Shown here: positions 63,662-64,000 of the stretch, one piece after another
Numbering within the stretch: the first letter of the stretch is position 1
Layout: the number at the start of each line of letters is the position of its first letter
Assembly (NCBI GenBank): GCA_905208635.1
Contig: CAJLPX010000003.1
Coordinates: forward strand, 62,001-126,000
Length of the DNA stretch: 64,000 bases
Direction of reading: 5' to 3'
Source of the DNA: an uncultured Collinsella sp.
GTDB taxonomy: Bacteria; Actinomycetota; Coriobacteriia; Coriobacteriales; Coriobacteriaceae
Translations under genes and position numbers: made by a program
Notes under the pieces: generated by a model
Told to the model about the DNA's origin: nothing
Database searches by the model: none
The model's input: the letters and a program-made list of their open reading frames with translations, nothing else

Positions 63662-63713
63662 GTCGTTGGGGATGTTCTTGTTTGACTAGTCGTTTAAGAA
63701 CGTCTCCAACGAC
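63662..63713. repeat. Palindromic unit ending at a stop codon
   Basis: Arms 63662-63679 and 63696-63713 pair over 18 bp with two mismatches (GTCGTTGGGGATGTTCTT). The loop holds GACTAGTC. The last base of the right arm is the last base of the neighbouring stop codon. Confidence 0.8.
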
Positions 63714-64000
63714 TACTTGCTTGTGAAGAGCCAGATCAGGATGATCACCAGGATTGCGGCGACAATGCAGACGATGGCGCCGGTGAATTTGATGCGTGAG
63801 TCGCGGGTACGCTCGCGCACCGCGTCCTCGGTGGCCTCGAGCTGGGCGACTTCTCGCTCGGTCTCGGCGTGTTCGGCTTTGTCTCGGGCCAAGGATCCTG
63901 CAAGCGACTCAGTGATCTCTGGATGGTCATGTACCTCGGTCGCCTGCTCGATGATCGACTGTGCATGTGCGGCATCTGCTTGAGCGTTGGCGATGCTTTG
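63713..64000 (-). CDS. C-terminal part of a coiled-coil, tail-anchored protein (cut by window edge)
   Basis: The last 95 residues of a protein whose start lies beyond 64000. A long charged helix (HPEITESLAGSLARDKAEHA, then ETEREVAQLEATED) precedes one transmembrane segment (FTGAIVCIVAAILVIILIWL) and a short FTSK tail. It looks tail-anchored, with a coiled coil on the cytoplasmic side. I do not recognise the family from this part. The stop codon TAG touches the palindrome to its left. Confidence 0.65.
   Translation of the reverse strand, partial: QSIANAQADAAHAQSIIEQATEVHDHPEITESLAGSLARDKAEHAETEREVAQLEATEDAVRERTRDSRIKFTGAIVCIVAAILVIILIWLFTSK

Noticed and set aside
63353..63713. CRISPR array
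   Set aside because: The repeats are palindromes with different sequences. There are no regularly spaced identical direct repeats and no cas genes.

Overview
The window is high-GC bacterial chromosome with short intergenic gaps. Several small operons look typical of Coriobacteriia (Actinomycetota), most like a gut Collinsella. This assignment is an inference from gene content and base composition: ruvCAB, AddAB-type recombination, one-carbon folate genes, YerC, class III FBPase, DUF4430 surface proteins, arginine deiminase genes and queH/queA. No rRNA, tRNA, CRISPR array or intact insertion sequence was seen.

Layout. 1-2.6 kb: cysK (cut by the left edge) divergent from an Rrf2 regulator, then a small membrane protein and the TrpR-like YerC. 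2.7-17.2 kb: DNA maintenance (addB-addA, dnaE, a SWIM-SNF2 helicase). 17.3-25.1 kb: a superoxide-reductase-like protein, an NAD+ synthetase homologue whose active sites look lost, ruvC-ruvA-ruvB behind a LexA-like box, formate-THF ligase, and a membrane protein. 25.1-29.6 kb: a probable Mn2+ CDF exporter, a double zinc-ribbon protein and a patch of decayed accessory genes. 29.6-34.3 kb: a phosphatidylinositol phospholipase C split by an in-frame amber codon, and two paralogous lipoproteins. 34.6-40.3 kb: fchA-folD, a C69 dipeptidase, and a phasin-like gene with aarF. 40.3-45.4 kb: a cobalamin riboswitch followed by two DUF4430 surface proteins. 45.5-56.0 kb: two GtrA proteins, fbp, degV, a TIM-barrel protein, a 56-residue membrane protein, an RNA methyltransferase, a MetRS-like protein, a DUF3267 protein and queH. 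56.1-62.0 kb: a visibly more AT-rich arginine deiminase region with two arcA genes, a YfcC transporter, arcB and an XRE-S24 regulator. 62.1-64.0 kb: queA and a palindrome-rich gap.

Genes that work together: formate-THF ligase (22.3 kb) with FchA and FolD (34.6-36.1 kb) forms a formate-to-methylene-THF route. FolD has lost the residues needed for cyclohydrolase activity, and FchA next to it would supply that step. YfcC, ArcA2 and ArcB form an arginine-fermentation unit, with ArcA1 and its regulator divergent. The riboswitch-DUF4430 pair looks like vitamin-B12-repressed surface corrinoid capture. A recurrent structural theme is a set of long, nearly perfect intergenic palindromes. Many have a GGGACGGGG-like core, several have arms that are themselves hairpins, and several abut stop codons.
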